The notes below the pieces were generated by a model. It was not told the DNA's origin and made no database searches. It worked only from the letters and a program-made list of their open reading frames with translations. Shown piece by piece: positions 44,188 through 52,534 of a DNA stretch of 64,000 nucleotides. Position 1 is the stretch's first letter, and every line of letters starts with the position of its first letter. Location: assembly GCA_018242505.1 (NCBI GenBank), contig JAFEBU010000065.1, forward strand, positions 96,411 to 160,410, given 5' to 3'. This DNA is from Pseudomonadota bacterium (GTDB lineage: Bacteria > Pseudomonadota > Alphaproteobacteria > Reyranellales > Reyranellaceae). The position numbers and the translations under genes are program-made.

Positions 44188-45657
44188 ATGCCCGACACAG
44201 CAATTCCCGCCATTCCGACCGTTCCCGTGACACCGGCGATCCTGGACGCGCTCCGCGCCATCGTCGGCGACAAGGGCATGATCCTGGACGACCAGGGCAA
44301 GCAGCCGTTCGTGACCGACTGGCGCGGCTCACTCGTGGGCTCGGCCGCCGTGGTGGTGCGTCCCGCCAACACCGAAGAAGTCTCCAAGGTCGTGAAGCTT
44401 TGTTATGACAATGGCATCGCGATCGTCCCGCAAGGTGGCAATACCGGGTTGATGGGTGGCGCCACGCCCTGGCCCACCCATCAAGGCATCCTGCTGTCGC
44501 TCGGCCGCATGAACCATGTGCTGAATGTCGATCCGGTCGGCTATTCCATGACCGTCGAGACGGGCTGCGTGCTGCAGACCCTGCAGGAGACGGCGGCAAA
44601 CCACGACCGTTTCTTCCCGCTCAGCCTCGGGGCGCAAGGCTCGTGCATGATCGGCGGCAATCTGTCGACCAATGCCGGCGGCGTGCAGGTGCTGCGCTAC
44701 GGCAATGCGCGCAACCTGGTGATGGGCCTCGAAGTGGTGCTGCCCAACGGCGACGTCTGGGACGGCCTGCGTTCGCTCAAGAAGGACAATACCGGCTATG
44801 ACCTCAAGCACCTGTTCATGGGCGCCGAAGGCACGCTCGGCATCATCACCAAGGCGGTGCTGAAGCTCTGGCCGGCGCCGAAGGATATCTGCACCGCTTG
44901 GCTCGCGATCCGCGATCCGCAAGCCGCGATCGAGATCCTGTCGGAGGCGCATGCGGCGTCGGAGGACAACGTCGGTTCCTGCGAGCTGATGAGCCGCGCC
45001 TGCACCGACATGGTGCTGCGCCACATCCCCGGCACACAGGATCCGCTCAAGGCAGAAACACCCTGGTACCTGCTGCTTGAATGGTCGTCGTCCCGGCCGC
45101 GCAAGGACGGCGCCGAGGGCATGTCGGAAAAGATGGAGCAGTTCCTGGCCGACCAGATGGAGGCAGGCCGCGTGCTCGACGCCGTGATCGCGCAGACCGA
45201 AGCCCAGTCGCGCAACATGTGGCGCATCCGCGAGGGCGTCGCCGAAGCCTCGCGCGCCGAGGGACCGGGCTTGAGCTACGACATCTCGGTATCGATCTCC
45301 AAGATTCCCGAATTCATCGACAAGGGCATCAAGGCGGCGCTCGACATCCTGCCGACGATCCGCCCCTACCCCCTGGGCCATATCGGCGACGGCAACATCC
45401 ATTTCTCTTTCATGGGCCCCAAGGACATGAGCCGCGAAACGCTGAAACAATATTCGCCGGCCATCACACGGGCGGTGAACGATCTCATCACCTCGATGGC
45501 AGGCTCGATCTCGGCCGAACACGGCATCGGCATCGAGAAGCTCGACGAGCTTGCGCACTACCGTTCCAAGATCGAGCTCGACACCATGCGCACGATCAAG
45601 CGCGCACTCGATCCCCGGAATATCATGAATCCCGGCAAGATCTTGCGCCTCTCATGA
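44188..45657 (+). CDS. FAD-linked 2-hydroxyacid dehydrogenase (GlcD/D2HGDH family), paralogue 1
   Basis: A 489-residue FAD-binding oxidase: PQGGNTGLMGGATP and GGNLSTNAGGVQVLRYGN in the PCMH FAD domain, LKKDNTGYDLKHLFMGAEG, and the C-terminal metal-site blocks HIGDGNIHFSF and SAEHGIGIEK. Members oxidise D-2-hydroxyglutarate, D-lactate or glycolate. GAGGAACC precedes the ATG. It overlaps an obvious paralogue by four bases. Confidence 0.87.
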   Translation: MPDTAIPAIPTVPVTPAILDALRAIVGDKGMILDDQGKQPFVTDWRGSLVGSAAVVVRPANTEEVSKVVKLCYDNGIAIVPQGGNTGLMGGATPWPTHQGILLSLGRMNHVLNVDPVGYSMTVETGCVLQTLQETAANHDRFFPLSLGAQGSCMIGGNLSTNAGGVQVLRYGNARNLVMGLEVVLPNGDVWDGLRSLKKDNTGYDLKHLFMGAEGTLGIITKAVLKLWPAPKDICTAWLAIRDPQAAIEILSEAHAASEDNVGSCELMSRACTDMVLRHIPGTQDPLKAETPWYLLLEWSSSRPRKDGAEGMSEKMEQFLADQMEAGRVLDAVIAQTEAQSRNMWRIREGVAEASRAEGPGLSYDISVSISKIPEFIDKGIKAALDILPTIRPYPLGHIGDGNIHFSFMGPKDMSRETLKQYSPAITRAVNDLITSMAGSISAEHGIGIEKLDELAHYRSKIELDTMRTIKRALDPRNIMNPGKILRLS

Positions 45658-47096
45658 GCTTCAACGCATCCGCTTTCGTCGAAAAGTTGCGATCGGTTGT
45701 CGGCGACAAGGGATTGATCACCGGCGACCGGGACAAGCACCCCTATCTCACCGACTGGCGTGAGAACTATCTCGGCACAGCCGTCGCTGTCGTGCGCCCG
45801 GCCTCCACGGAGGAGGTGGCGGCCACCATCAAGCTCTGCGCCGCCGAAAATGTCGCGGTGGTTCCCCAGGGCGGCAACACCGGGCTGGTTGGCGGCGGCA
45901 TGCCGCACGAGCAAGGTCGCGAGATCGTGCTGTCGCTCACCCGTATGAACCGCATCGTCGAGGTCGATACCATCGGCTACACGATGACGGTCGAGGCGGG
46001 GGCGGTGCTGAAGGCCATCCAGGATGCGGCAGCGGCCCATGACCGCCTCTTTCCCCTGAGCCTTGCCGCCGAGGGAAGCTGCACTATCGGCGGCAATCTC
46101 TCGACCAACGCCGGCGGAGTTCAGGTGCTGCATTACGGCAATGCACGCCAGCTCGTCCTCGGCCTCGAGGTGGTGACCCCGGCCGGCGAGATCTGGAATG
46201 GTTTGCGTGCGCTCAAGAAAGACAACACCGGCTACGACCTGCGCGATCTCTATCTCGGTGCTGAAGGCACGCTCGGCATCATTACCAAAGCGGTCTTGAA
46301 GCTATGGCCCAAGCCCAAGGACATCGTGACTTCGTGGATCGCCGTGCCTTCGCCCGAGGCCGCCGTCGAGTTGCTGAGCGGAGCGCACGCCGCTTCGGAG
46401 GACAACGTCACCTCCTGCGAATTGATGAGCCGCCAGGGCATCGAGTTCGTGCTGAAGCATATTCCGGGCGCGGTCGATCCGCTGGCGGAGAAACACGACT
46501 GGTACGTGCTGCTCGAATGGTCCTCCACGCGCGCACGCCGCGACGGCGGCAACCAAGGCGGCCTCGCCGAGAAGATGGAAGCCTATCTCGGTGAGACGAT
46601 GGAAAAGGGTCTCGTGCTCGACGCCGCAATAGCCCAGAACGAGGCACAGGCGCGCGCCTTCTGGGCCTTGCGCGAAAACCATTCGGAAGCGCAGAAGCGC
46701 GAGGGCCCGTCGATCAAGCACGATATCTCCGTGGCCGTGAGCAAGATGCCGTCCTTCATGAAGGACGGTCTGGCGGCCATGAAAAAGGCCCTTCCGGAGG
46801 GCCGCCCCGTGCCGTTCGGCCATGTTGGCGACGGCAACATGCACTTCAATTGCCAGGCCCCCGTCGGCTGGGACAAGAAGCGCTTCCTGGAGCACGGCGA
46901 GGCCATCAGCGGTGCGGTTTACGATATCGTGGTGGCCTACGGCGGCTCGATCTCGGCCGAGCACGGGATCGGCCGATTGAAAGTCGACGAGCTGGCGCAC
47001 TATCGCAGCAAGATCGAACTCGACGTCATGCGAACGCTGAAACGGGCGCTCGATCCGCAAAACATCATGAATCCGGGAAAGATCGTCCGGACCTGA
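45654..47096 (+). CDS. FAD-linked 2-hydroxyacid dehydrogenase (GlcD/D2HGDH family), paralogue 2
   Basis: A 480-residue protein closely matching the gene before it, with PQGGNTGLVGGGMP, GGNLSTNAGGVQVLHYGN, LKKDNTGYDLRDLYLGAEG, HVGDGNMHF and SAEHGIG. The two are an in-tandem duplication, yet differ in the substrate-side segments (SLGAQG against SLAAEG, KDMSRETLKQY against WDKKRFLEH). They may handle two substrates or form a heteromer. Start overlaps the previous stop as ATGA. Confidence 0.87.
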   Translation: MSFNASAFVEKLRSVVGDKGLITGDRDKHPYLTDWRENYLGTAVAVVRPASTEEVAATIKLCAAENVAVVPQGGNTGLVGGGMPHEQGREIVLSLTRMNRIVEVDTIGYTMTVEAGAVLKAIQDAAAAHDRLFPLSLAAEGSCTIGGNLSTNAGGVQVLHYGNARQLVLGLEVVTPAGEIWNGLRALKKDNTGYDLRDLYLGAEGTLGIITKAVLKLWPKPKDIVTSWIAVPSPEAAVELLSGAHAASEDNVTSCELMSRQGIEFVLKHIPGAVDPLAEKHDWYVLLEWSSTRARRDGGNQGGLAEKMEAYLGETMEKGLVLDAAIAQNEAQARAFWALRENHSEAQKREGPSIKHDISVAVSKMPSFMKDGLAAMKKALPEGRPVPFGHVGDGNMHFNCQAPVGWDKKRFLEHGEAISGAVYDIVVAYGGSISAEHGIGRLKVDELAHYRSKIELDVMRTLKRALDPQNIMNPGKIVRT

Positions 47097-47099
47097 CTG

Positions 47100-47387
47100 C
47101 TATCGCCGATCGTCGTCCCGGCGGTCGACGATTTCATACGAAACGTCGGTGATCTTGGCACGCGGTCGAGCTGGCGGGCCCGCTGACGGCTGATCACCGA
47201 CCAGGGACCGCAGCCACTGCTTTGCCTTCACGGCGAAAATGGCCAACAATGCAATCGCGGCCACGCCGGCAATCACCGCGAAGCCCAGGACCGCCAGCAC
47301 GGCGAAGGCGACCAAACCCAAGACCGCCTGCAGCCAAACACGCGCCGGCAGGCGGGCCAGTAGCTCGAAAAACTGCCGTCCGTTCAC
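47100..47387 (-). CDS. Small membrane protein of unknown function
   Basis: A 95-residue protein with one long hydrophobic segment (about 17-45, VWLQAVLGLVAFAVLAVLG and onward, perhaps two helices), then a basic segment and a charged C-terminus. The GTG start overlaps the TGA of the isocitrate-lyase-family gene, so the two are coupled. No family recognised. Confidence 0.6.
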   Translation of the reverse strand: MNGRQFFELLARLPARVWLQAVLGLVAFAVLAVLGFAVIAGVAAIALLAIFAVKAKQWLRSLVGDQPSAGPPARPRAKITDVSYEIVDRRDDDRR

Positions 47388-48253
47388 GTCTGTGCCCACT
47401 TCTTCTCGAAGTCCCATACTTCGGGGAATCCCATCAGCTCATGCATGCCACGATATTGCGGCACCTTCATGTCGAGGCTGGTGCCCTTTTCCTTGAGGTA
47501 CTGCCAGGCTTCGCGCATCGCCTCGGCTGCGACACTGAATCCCAGCCCGGGATAGATGGCGAGATCGAAGCCCCAGCCCTTGAGCCTGGCCACATCCACC
47601 CGCGGCGTCTTGCCGAACTCGACCATGTTGGCAAGCAGCGGCTTCTCCACTTCCTGGCCGATGCGTTCGAGCTCCGCCTCGCTCTCCGGCGATTCCACGA
47701 AGATAATGTCGGCACCTGCCGCCTCGTAGAGCTTGGCGCGACGCAATGCCTCGTCGAGGCCAAGCGCGGTGCGGGCATCGGTGCGCGCCACGATCAGCGT
47801 GGCGGGATCGCGCCGCGCCTCAGACGCCACCTGGATCTTGAGCACCATGTCCTCGGCCGGCACGACACGGCGGCCGGGCGTGTGGCCGCACTTCTTGGGC
47901 ATCTCCTGATCTTCGATCTGGATCGCGGCGACCCCGGCCGCTTCGTAGCCGCGCACCGTGCGTTGCACGTTCAGGAGTCCGCCATAGCCCGTGTCGGCAT
48001 CAGCGATCAGGGGCGTATCAATGACCGAGCAAATCATCTCGGCGCGACCCACCATGTCGGAATAGGTTGCAAGCCCGGCATCCGGCAGGCCGAGCATCGA
48101 GGCAGTGGCTCCGTAGCCCGTCATATAAAGCGCAGGAAAGCCCATACGATCGGCGACCCGCGCCGAGATCCCGTCATAGATGCCCGGCGCCAGGATGAAC
48201 TCGCCCTTTGCCAGCAGTGCCCGTAAAGCGGCGGCCTTCGCGTTTCCAGTCAT
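47384..48253 (-). CDS. Isocitrate lyase/PEP mutase-family C-C or P-C lyase
   Basis: A 289-residue TIM-barrel enzyme with MTGYGATASMLGLPD, the metal site ADADTGYGG, QIEDQEMPKKCGH (catalytic loop KKCGH) and IVARTDAR. It is of the PrpB/oxaloacetate-decarboxylase/carboxyPEP-mutase group; KKCGH favours a carbon-carbon lyase such as 2-methylisocitrate or dimethylmalate lyase. Substrate not proven. Confidence 0.85.
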   Translation of the reverse strand: MTGNAKAAALRALLAKGEFILAPGIYDGISARVADRMGFPALYMTGYGATASMLGLPDAGLATYSDMVGRAEMICSVIDTPLIADADTGYGGLLNVQRTVRGYEAAGVAAIQIEDQEMPKKCGHTPGRRVVPAEDMVLKIQVASEARRDPATLIVARTDARTALGLDEALRRAKLYEAAGADIIFVESPESEAELERIGQEVEKPLLANMVEFGKTPRVDVARLKGWGFDLAIYPGLGFSVAAEAMREAWQYLKEKGTSLDMKVPQYRGMHELMGFPEVWDFEKKWAQT

Positions 48254-48312
48254 GTCGACCTCTCTTGTCCTCTTCGGTCGACATTGCGCCTTGACCCGTC
48301 GTCAATGGCAAG

Positions 48313-48350
48313 GCCGCCATCGGAGCGTCCGGAAGCGCTCCGATGGCGGC
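48313..48350. repeat. 15-bp perfect inverted repeat (hairpin)
   Basis: GCCGCCATCGGAGCG and its complement with an 8-base loop, between the lipoprotein stop and the lyase start on the minus strand. It lies where a terminator for the lipoprotein transcript is expected. Neither side has a T run, so a Rho-assisted or structural role is as likely as intrinsic termination. Confidence 0.5.
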
Positions 48351-48360
48351 AAAAGGAACT

Positions 48361-48873
48361 TCAGACTGAAACCGGCTTCAGCTCGCTCGAACCCGAGGCC
48401 TGGCAGAAAGTTGTGGTCTCGCGCGTCGTCTGTCCGTTCTTGGTGGCTGTGAGTTCGATCGGCCGGCAGGTTCCGCCGTCCGGACGCACGGTCTTCGGCC
48501 CCGCCGGCTTTGCGGCAACGACGGTCGGCGGCGGCGGGGGGGCCGACGAATTGGTCTTCGCCGGTTCGACCGTATAGACCGTGGCCTCGTCGGTGTCGGA
48601 AGCGTAAGCGCGTTGCGTCGCCTCAGCGAGGCGACGGCGCTCCTGATCGTCCAGCGCACGTCCGACCAGATTGCCGGCCAGGGCGCCGACCAGCGCACCG
48701 CCAACCACACCGCCGGCCGAGCCGAAGGCGAGACCGCCGACCGCACCACCCAGTGCCGCCCCAAAAATCGTTCCCGTTGTCTGGTTGGACGGCTGAGAAT
48801 CGTTGCCGGTCATGCAGCCTGTTGCGATCACGCAAGCGAACACCAGTCCGGTCACCCGTGCCAGGACCCTCAT
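48361..48873 (-). CDS. Glycine-zipper lipoprotein
   Basis: A 170-residue protein with lipoprotein signal MRVLARVTGLVFACVIATGC, then a glycine-zipper region FGAALGGAVGGLAFGSAGG and beyond, and an acidic linker. The C-terminal CRPIELTATKNGQTTRETT with a final Cys resembles the tail of surface-antigen/RcsF-like lipoproteins. Likely outer-membrane. An ATG 24 bases upstream is an alternative start. Confidence 0.75.
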   Translation of the reverse strand: MRVLARVTGLVFACVIATGCMTGNDSQPSNQTTGTIFGAALGGAVGGLAFGSAGGVVGGALVGALAGNLVGRALDDQERRRLAEATQRAYASDTDEATVYTVEPAKTNSSAPPPPPTVVAAKPAGPKTVRPDGGTCRPIELTATKNGQTTRETTTFCQASGSSELKPVSV

Positions 48874-48905
48874 GCGAATCTGGGTCGCAGCAGACATTGT
48901 CCCTA

Positions 48906-50753
48906 TCATTTCGAGCATCTCCGTTTGTATTCCGTTACTTTCACTCTACCCCAAAGGGATTGGGCGCGGCCACGCGCCTCATCTTCGGCGTCTGCGTAAG
49001 CGCGGGGCGCATCGCACGACGCCAGGACCAAGCCGGCGCGGACAAGTGCCAGTGCGAGGTCGCTTCTTTCAGAATCGGGGATATCGGCGAGCGGCGCCTT
49101 TGCGTTCAGAGGCGTGATCAGGCAGCGATAGAGCGGCGTGCCGTCTGTCAGGCGATCGGTCTGCCGGCATTTGATGTGCCGCGGCTGGGCCGCCAGCGCA
49201 TTGACGGCGAGCTGCCGCAATGCCGGATCGTCGACGATATCCACGCCCTGCAGGCGGATCTCGTCAGGATGATCCTTCAGGCCGATCATCATCAGGGTCT
49301 TGCCGAAATGGTCGAAATCGCCAGACACGAACTCGATCGCCTTGCGCGCGGCTTCGATCGCCTTGCGGCGGTCCGCGGCTTCCTGCTCGGCCTTGGCCTT
49401 GGCCTCCTCCTCCGCCTGGCGCTGCGCGGCGAGTTCGGCCTCGATCTTCTGCCGCGTCTCTTCCTCGAGCTTCTTGCGCTCCGCCGCCTGCGCCTCCTCC
49501 TGGCGCTTGCGATCGGCTGCTTCCTGCTCGGCCTTCTGCCGCTGTTCGGCTTCGGCCCGGAGCTTGGCCGCTTCCTCCTCGGCCTGCTTGCGTGCCGCCT
49601 CGGCCTGCTCGGTCAAGGCGCGTGCTTTCACCATCTCGGGATCGGGGCCGCGCATGGCAATGGCGTAGTACCCGCCACCCGCCAGTACGGCCAACATGAT
49701 CCCCGCAATTGCCAGCCAAAGCCCCCCGCGCGCCCTCGTCGAAGCCTCTGGCGCCGTCGTGCCCAGTGTCGAGACGTGCCGCAGGGTCGGAGGCGGGCTC
49801 GGCTGGCTCATGACCACTGTCGCATCGGCCACAGGCGCTGCGCTCAAGCCAAGAAGCGGCCGCCAGTTTGCGATGCTTTGCGGGCGGTCCCGGGCCGCTA
49901 CGGCGAGGCCGGCGTCGATACCCGCCAGCAGGCCCGGCGCAAAGCCTGGAGGTCTGAGCTGGGCCAGCGGCTCGTAGGTATCGTCCAGCATGCGATCGAA
50001 GCTGCTGGCCGGGGCCTTGCCGGTGATCGCGTGATAGAGCGTCGCCGACAGGCCGTAGATATCCGTCGCCGGACCCTGCTTCGCCGAGGTCATCTGCTCG
50101 GGGGCGGCATAGCCTGGCGTGAAGATCGCCGTCATGGCCGTCGTGCGGCCCGCCATTGCCGCACGCGAGGCGCCGAAGTCGATCAGGGTGGGCCTGCCGG
50201 CGGCGTCGAGCAGAATATTGGCGGGCTTGATGTCGCGATGGAGAAAGCCGGCGTCATGAACCTGCTGCAGACCATCCAGGAGCGGCCACAGGATCCCGTC
50301 GACCTCCTCAGGCCCGAGCTTGCCCACGCTCTTCAGGCGATCCTCGAGCGTCGGACCGCTCAGCAGCTCCATGATGATGTAGGCGGTGCCATTGGCTTCG
50401 AGGAAATCGAACACGTGTACGATCGCCGGGCTGCCGTGAAGCGTCGCCAGCGTCCGACCCTCCGACACGAAGCGCTCGCGTCCCCAGTCGAAGTCGCCGG
50501 CATGCTTGGTGGTGCGCGGAAGGACCGTGGAGCCATCCTGCCGCATCGCCAACGCGTAAGGCAGGTACTCCTTGATCGCGACCTCGCGTCCGAGCTGCAC
50601 GTCCCGTGCGCGGTAGGTGATGCCGAAGCCCCCCTGTCCCAGGACGGCGACGACCTCGTAGCGGCCGATCATCTGGCCGGGACTGAGGGCCGTGAAATCG
50701 ACCTCGGGAGGCTGGAGCGATCCCGTGTCGGCGGTATTCGACGTATTGGTCAT
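48906..50753 (-). CDS. Transmembrane Ser/Thr protein kinase with coiled-coil and SNase-like tail
   Basis: A 615-residue Hanks-type kinase: GQGGFGITY, Lys61, Glu98, HRDIKPANI (172-180), DFG (192-194) and APEQ. A membrane helix follows at about 344-367. The exported part has an Ala/Glu-rich coiled coil (about 372-480) and a C-terminal domain with ALVRAGLVLAS and YADAEDEARGRAQSLWG, which looks like the tail of a staphylococcal-nuclease fold without the catalytic front. It follows a cyclase-FHA gene by 14 bases. FHA domains bind phosphothreonine, so the pair may be one signalling unit. Confidence 0.85.
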   Translation of the reverse strand: MTNTSNTADTGSLQPPEVDFTALSPGQMIGRYEVVAVLGQGGFGITYRARDVQLGREVAIKEYLPYALAMRQDGSTVLPRTTKHAGDFDWGRERFVSEGRTLATLHGSPAIVHVFDFLEANGTAYIIMELLSGPTLEDRLKSVGKLGPEEVDGILWPLLDGLQQVHDAGFLHRDIKPANILLDAAGRPTLIDFGASRAAMAGRTTAMTAIFTPGYAAPEQMTSAKQGPATDIYGLSATLYHAITGKAPASSFDRMLDDTYEPLAQLRPPGFAPGLLAGIDAGLAVAARDRPQSIANWRPLLGLSAAPVADATVVMSQPSPPPTLRHVSTLGTTAPEASTRARGGLWLAIAGIMLAVLAGGGYYAIAMRGPDPEMVKARALTEQAEAARKQAEEEAAKLRAEAEQRQKAEQEAADRKRQEEAQAAERKKLEEETRQKIEAELAAQRQAEEEAKAKAEQEAADRRKAIEAARKAIEFVSGDFDHFGKTLMMIGLKDHPDEIRLQGVDIVDDPALRQLAVNALAAQPRHIKCRQTDRLTDGTPLYRCLITPLNAKAPLADIPDSERSDLALALVRAGLVLASCDAPRAYADAEDEARGRAQSLWGRVKVTEYKRRCSK

Positions 50754-50767
50754 CGCGCCTGGCGGTC

Positions 50768-51667
50768 CTAGAGCTGCCGAACCGACAGTTCGACGTCTCC
50801 GACCCGCAGCCGGCTGCCGGTCTGCAGGGGCACCGGGACCCTGGCGAGCGCAATCGCGCCATTCACCGCGGTACCGTTGGTCGAGCCCAGGTCTTCGACC
50901 TGCAGTGCATCGCCATTGAGCATGAGCCGGGCATGACGGCGCGACACCGTCGGATGCGGAACGACGAGCTCGCACTGATCGGCAGCGCGGCCGATCACCA
51001 TGCCTTGCGCCAGCGTCACGAGCCGGTCGAGCGCGACGTCGAACGAGAATTTCTGTCCGGCCGAATTGGCACCTTCGAAACGCAGCGTGATCTGCGGCAG
51101 CAAGCGTGTCGTCGTCTTGGCCGACTCGTCCGCATGGCCCGAAGCGGCGGCGTTGCGGACATGGAAGATCTGGACCGGCCGACTCACATTCTTGAGCTTG
51201 TGTTCGCCGCCATCGACGAAAGCGTAATCGATCCTGACCTCGGTAACGTCGCGCACGGCGCGCGACACCGCGATCCCTCCGGGATCGGCGATCGCCTGGA
51301 TGCGCGCGGCGAGGTTGACGCCATCGCCAAAGATATTCTGGTCCTCCTCGTCGACGATCACCTCACCGAGATGAACGCCGATGCGGAACAGCATGCGTTG
51401 ATTTTCCGTCAGCGCCTCGTTGAACCGCGCCATACGCTCCTGGATGTCGATAGCGGCGGCGAGTGCGCCAACCGCCGAGCCGAACTCAGCCAGCATGGCA
51501 TCGCCGGCCGTGCCTACCAGCCGCCCGCCACCCGCTTCGATGGCGGGCTTCCAGACCTCGGTCTGGGCCGATTTCAGATGACGGAAGGTGCGGGTCTCCG
51601 CCCCCTCCATCATCCGGGTAAATCCGGCGAGGTCGGCATGGACAATGGCGGCAAGGCGACGTTGCAT
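50768..51667 (-). CDS. Class III adenylate/guanylate cyclase fused to an FHA domain
   Basis: A 299-residue protein. The cyclase domain (1-170) has ADLAGFT (Asp12), TAGDAMLAEF (Asp56) for the two metal-binding Asp, and GVNLAARIQ. The usual substrate-specifying Lys just before TxGD is Gly, so nucleotide preference is uncertain. The FHA domain (about 190-299) shows IGRAADQ, SRRHARL and DLGSTNGT, the phosphothreonine-binding residues. The kinase that could phosphorylate a partner is the next gene. It lies 16 bases after the enoyl-CoA hydratase-like gene. Confidence 0.87.
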   Translation of the reverse strand: MQRRLAAIVHADLAGFTRMMEGAETRTFRHLKSAQTEVWKPAIEAGGGRLVGTAGDAMLAEFGSAVGALAAAIDIQERMARFNEALTENQRMLFRIGVHLGEVIVDEEDQNIFGDGVNLAARIQAIADPGGIAVSRAVRDVTEVRIDYAFVDGGEHKLKNVSRPVQIFHVRNAAASGHADESAKTTTRLLPQITLRFEGANSAGQKFSFDVALDRLVTLAQGMVIGRAADQCELVVPHPTVSRRHARLMLNGDALQVEDLGSTNGTAVNGAIALARVPVPLQTGSRLRVGDVELSVRQL

Positions 51668-51683
51668 GGTCGAAGCCACGTTC

Positions 51684-52457
51684 CTACCTACCTTTGAAGG
51701 CCGGGGAGCGGCGCTCGCGCAGAGCGGCAAGCCCTTCGCGCAGATCCTCCGAGTTCTGGCATTCCAGGATCGCTTCGCGAATTCGGCCGATATCGGGTTC
51801 GGCTTGGGCAAACTGCTCGATGGCTCGCTTCATGTTCGCCATGGACAGCGGCGCCAGACCCGCGAGGCGCGCCACGATTTCATCGATCTTGGCCCCGAAG
51901 TCGGCCCGCTCGACCAGCCAGTCGAGATAGCCGACGCGCAGCAGGTCCTCGTCGCTGAAATCCTCCGACAGCAGGAACGCCCGCTTGGCGAAGCTCGGGC
52001 TCACCTTCTGGGTGTAGCGGCGCAGGCCGCTCGGATAGTAGTGCAGCCCGAACCGTGCGGCCGGCATGAAGAACCGCATGCCCTTGACGCCCAGCCGGAA
52101 ATCGCAAGCCAGCGCCATATCCGTCGCGCCGCCATAGACACCGCCGTTCAGCGCACACAGGGTCGGCATGCGCATCGTCTCAAGCCGGTCCATGACCGTT
52201 TCGAAGCTGTCCCGGCTCTCGGCCTGACGGACACTTTTGCCGGACGGAATCGAGCCCAGGTCGTAGCCCGAACAAAAGGTCTTCTCGCCAGCGCCGGTCA
52301 GCACCGTCACCCGTACATCAGGGGCGCGGTCGGCCGCCTCTATGGCCTCGCGCAGCTTGCCGAGGGCCGCGGTGTCCAGGCGATTGTGCTTGGCGGGATC
52401 GTTCAAAGTGATGGTGGCGCGCTGGCCATCGATGGCAAGTAAAACGGTATCTGTCAT
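51684..52457 (-). CDS. Enoyl-CoA hydratase/isomerase-family protein (atypical)
   Basis: A 257-residue crotonase-fold protein: ITLNDPAKHNRLDTAAL, oxyanion segments CSGYDLGSI and NGGVYGGATDMALACDF. At the usual PExxxG block it has MPAARFGLHYYPSG, so the hydratase Glu is replaced by Ala. It may be an isomerase, a thioesterase-like or a different crotonase activity. It is divergent from an acyl-CoA dehydrogenase, which supports a fatty or branched acyl-CoA pathway. Confidence 0.82.
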   Translation of the reverse strand: MTDTVLLAIDGQRATITLNDPAKHNRLDTAALGKLREAIEAADRAPDVRVTVLTGAGEKTFCSGYDLGSIPSGKSVRQAESRDSFETVMDRLETMRMPTLCALNGGVYGGATDMALACDFRLGVKGMRFFMPAARFGLHYYPSGLRRYTQKVSPSFAKRAFLLSEDFSDEDLLRVGYLDWLVERADFGAKIDEIVARLAGLAPLSMANMKRAIEQFAQAEPDIGRIREAILECQNSEDLREGLAALRERRSPAFKGR

Positions 52458-52479
52458 GTTGTGCCAAAGATACCTGACC

Positions 52480-52498
52480 CGGTCGCCAAAGGCGACCG
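52480..52498. promoter_or_regulatory. Perfect 8-3-8 palindrome between divergent beta-oxidation genes
   Basis: CGGTCGCC-AAA-GGCGACCG, in the 77-bp interval between the crotonase-family and acyl-CoA dehydrogenase genes. It is a candidate operator for a TetR- or GntR-type acyl-CoA sensor; no regulator gene is adjacent. It could also act as a hairpin. Confidence 0.45.
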
Positions 52499-52534
52499 CA
52501 CCCGGCATAGTCTCCTGCGGAGGATTTGAGCCTG

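Noticed and set aside
48510..50771. A 753-codon open frame on the plus strand
   Set aside because: Antisense to the Ser/Thr kinase; its Leu/Arg-rich repeats mirror the kinase's Ala/Glu coiled coil.
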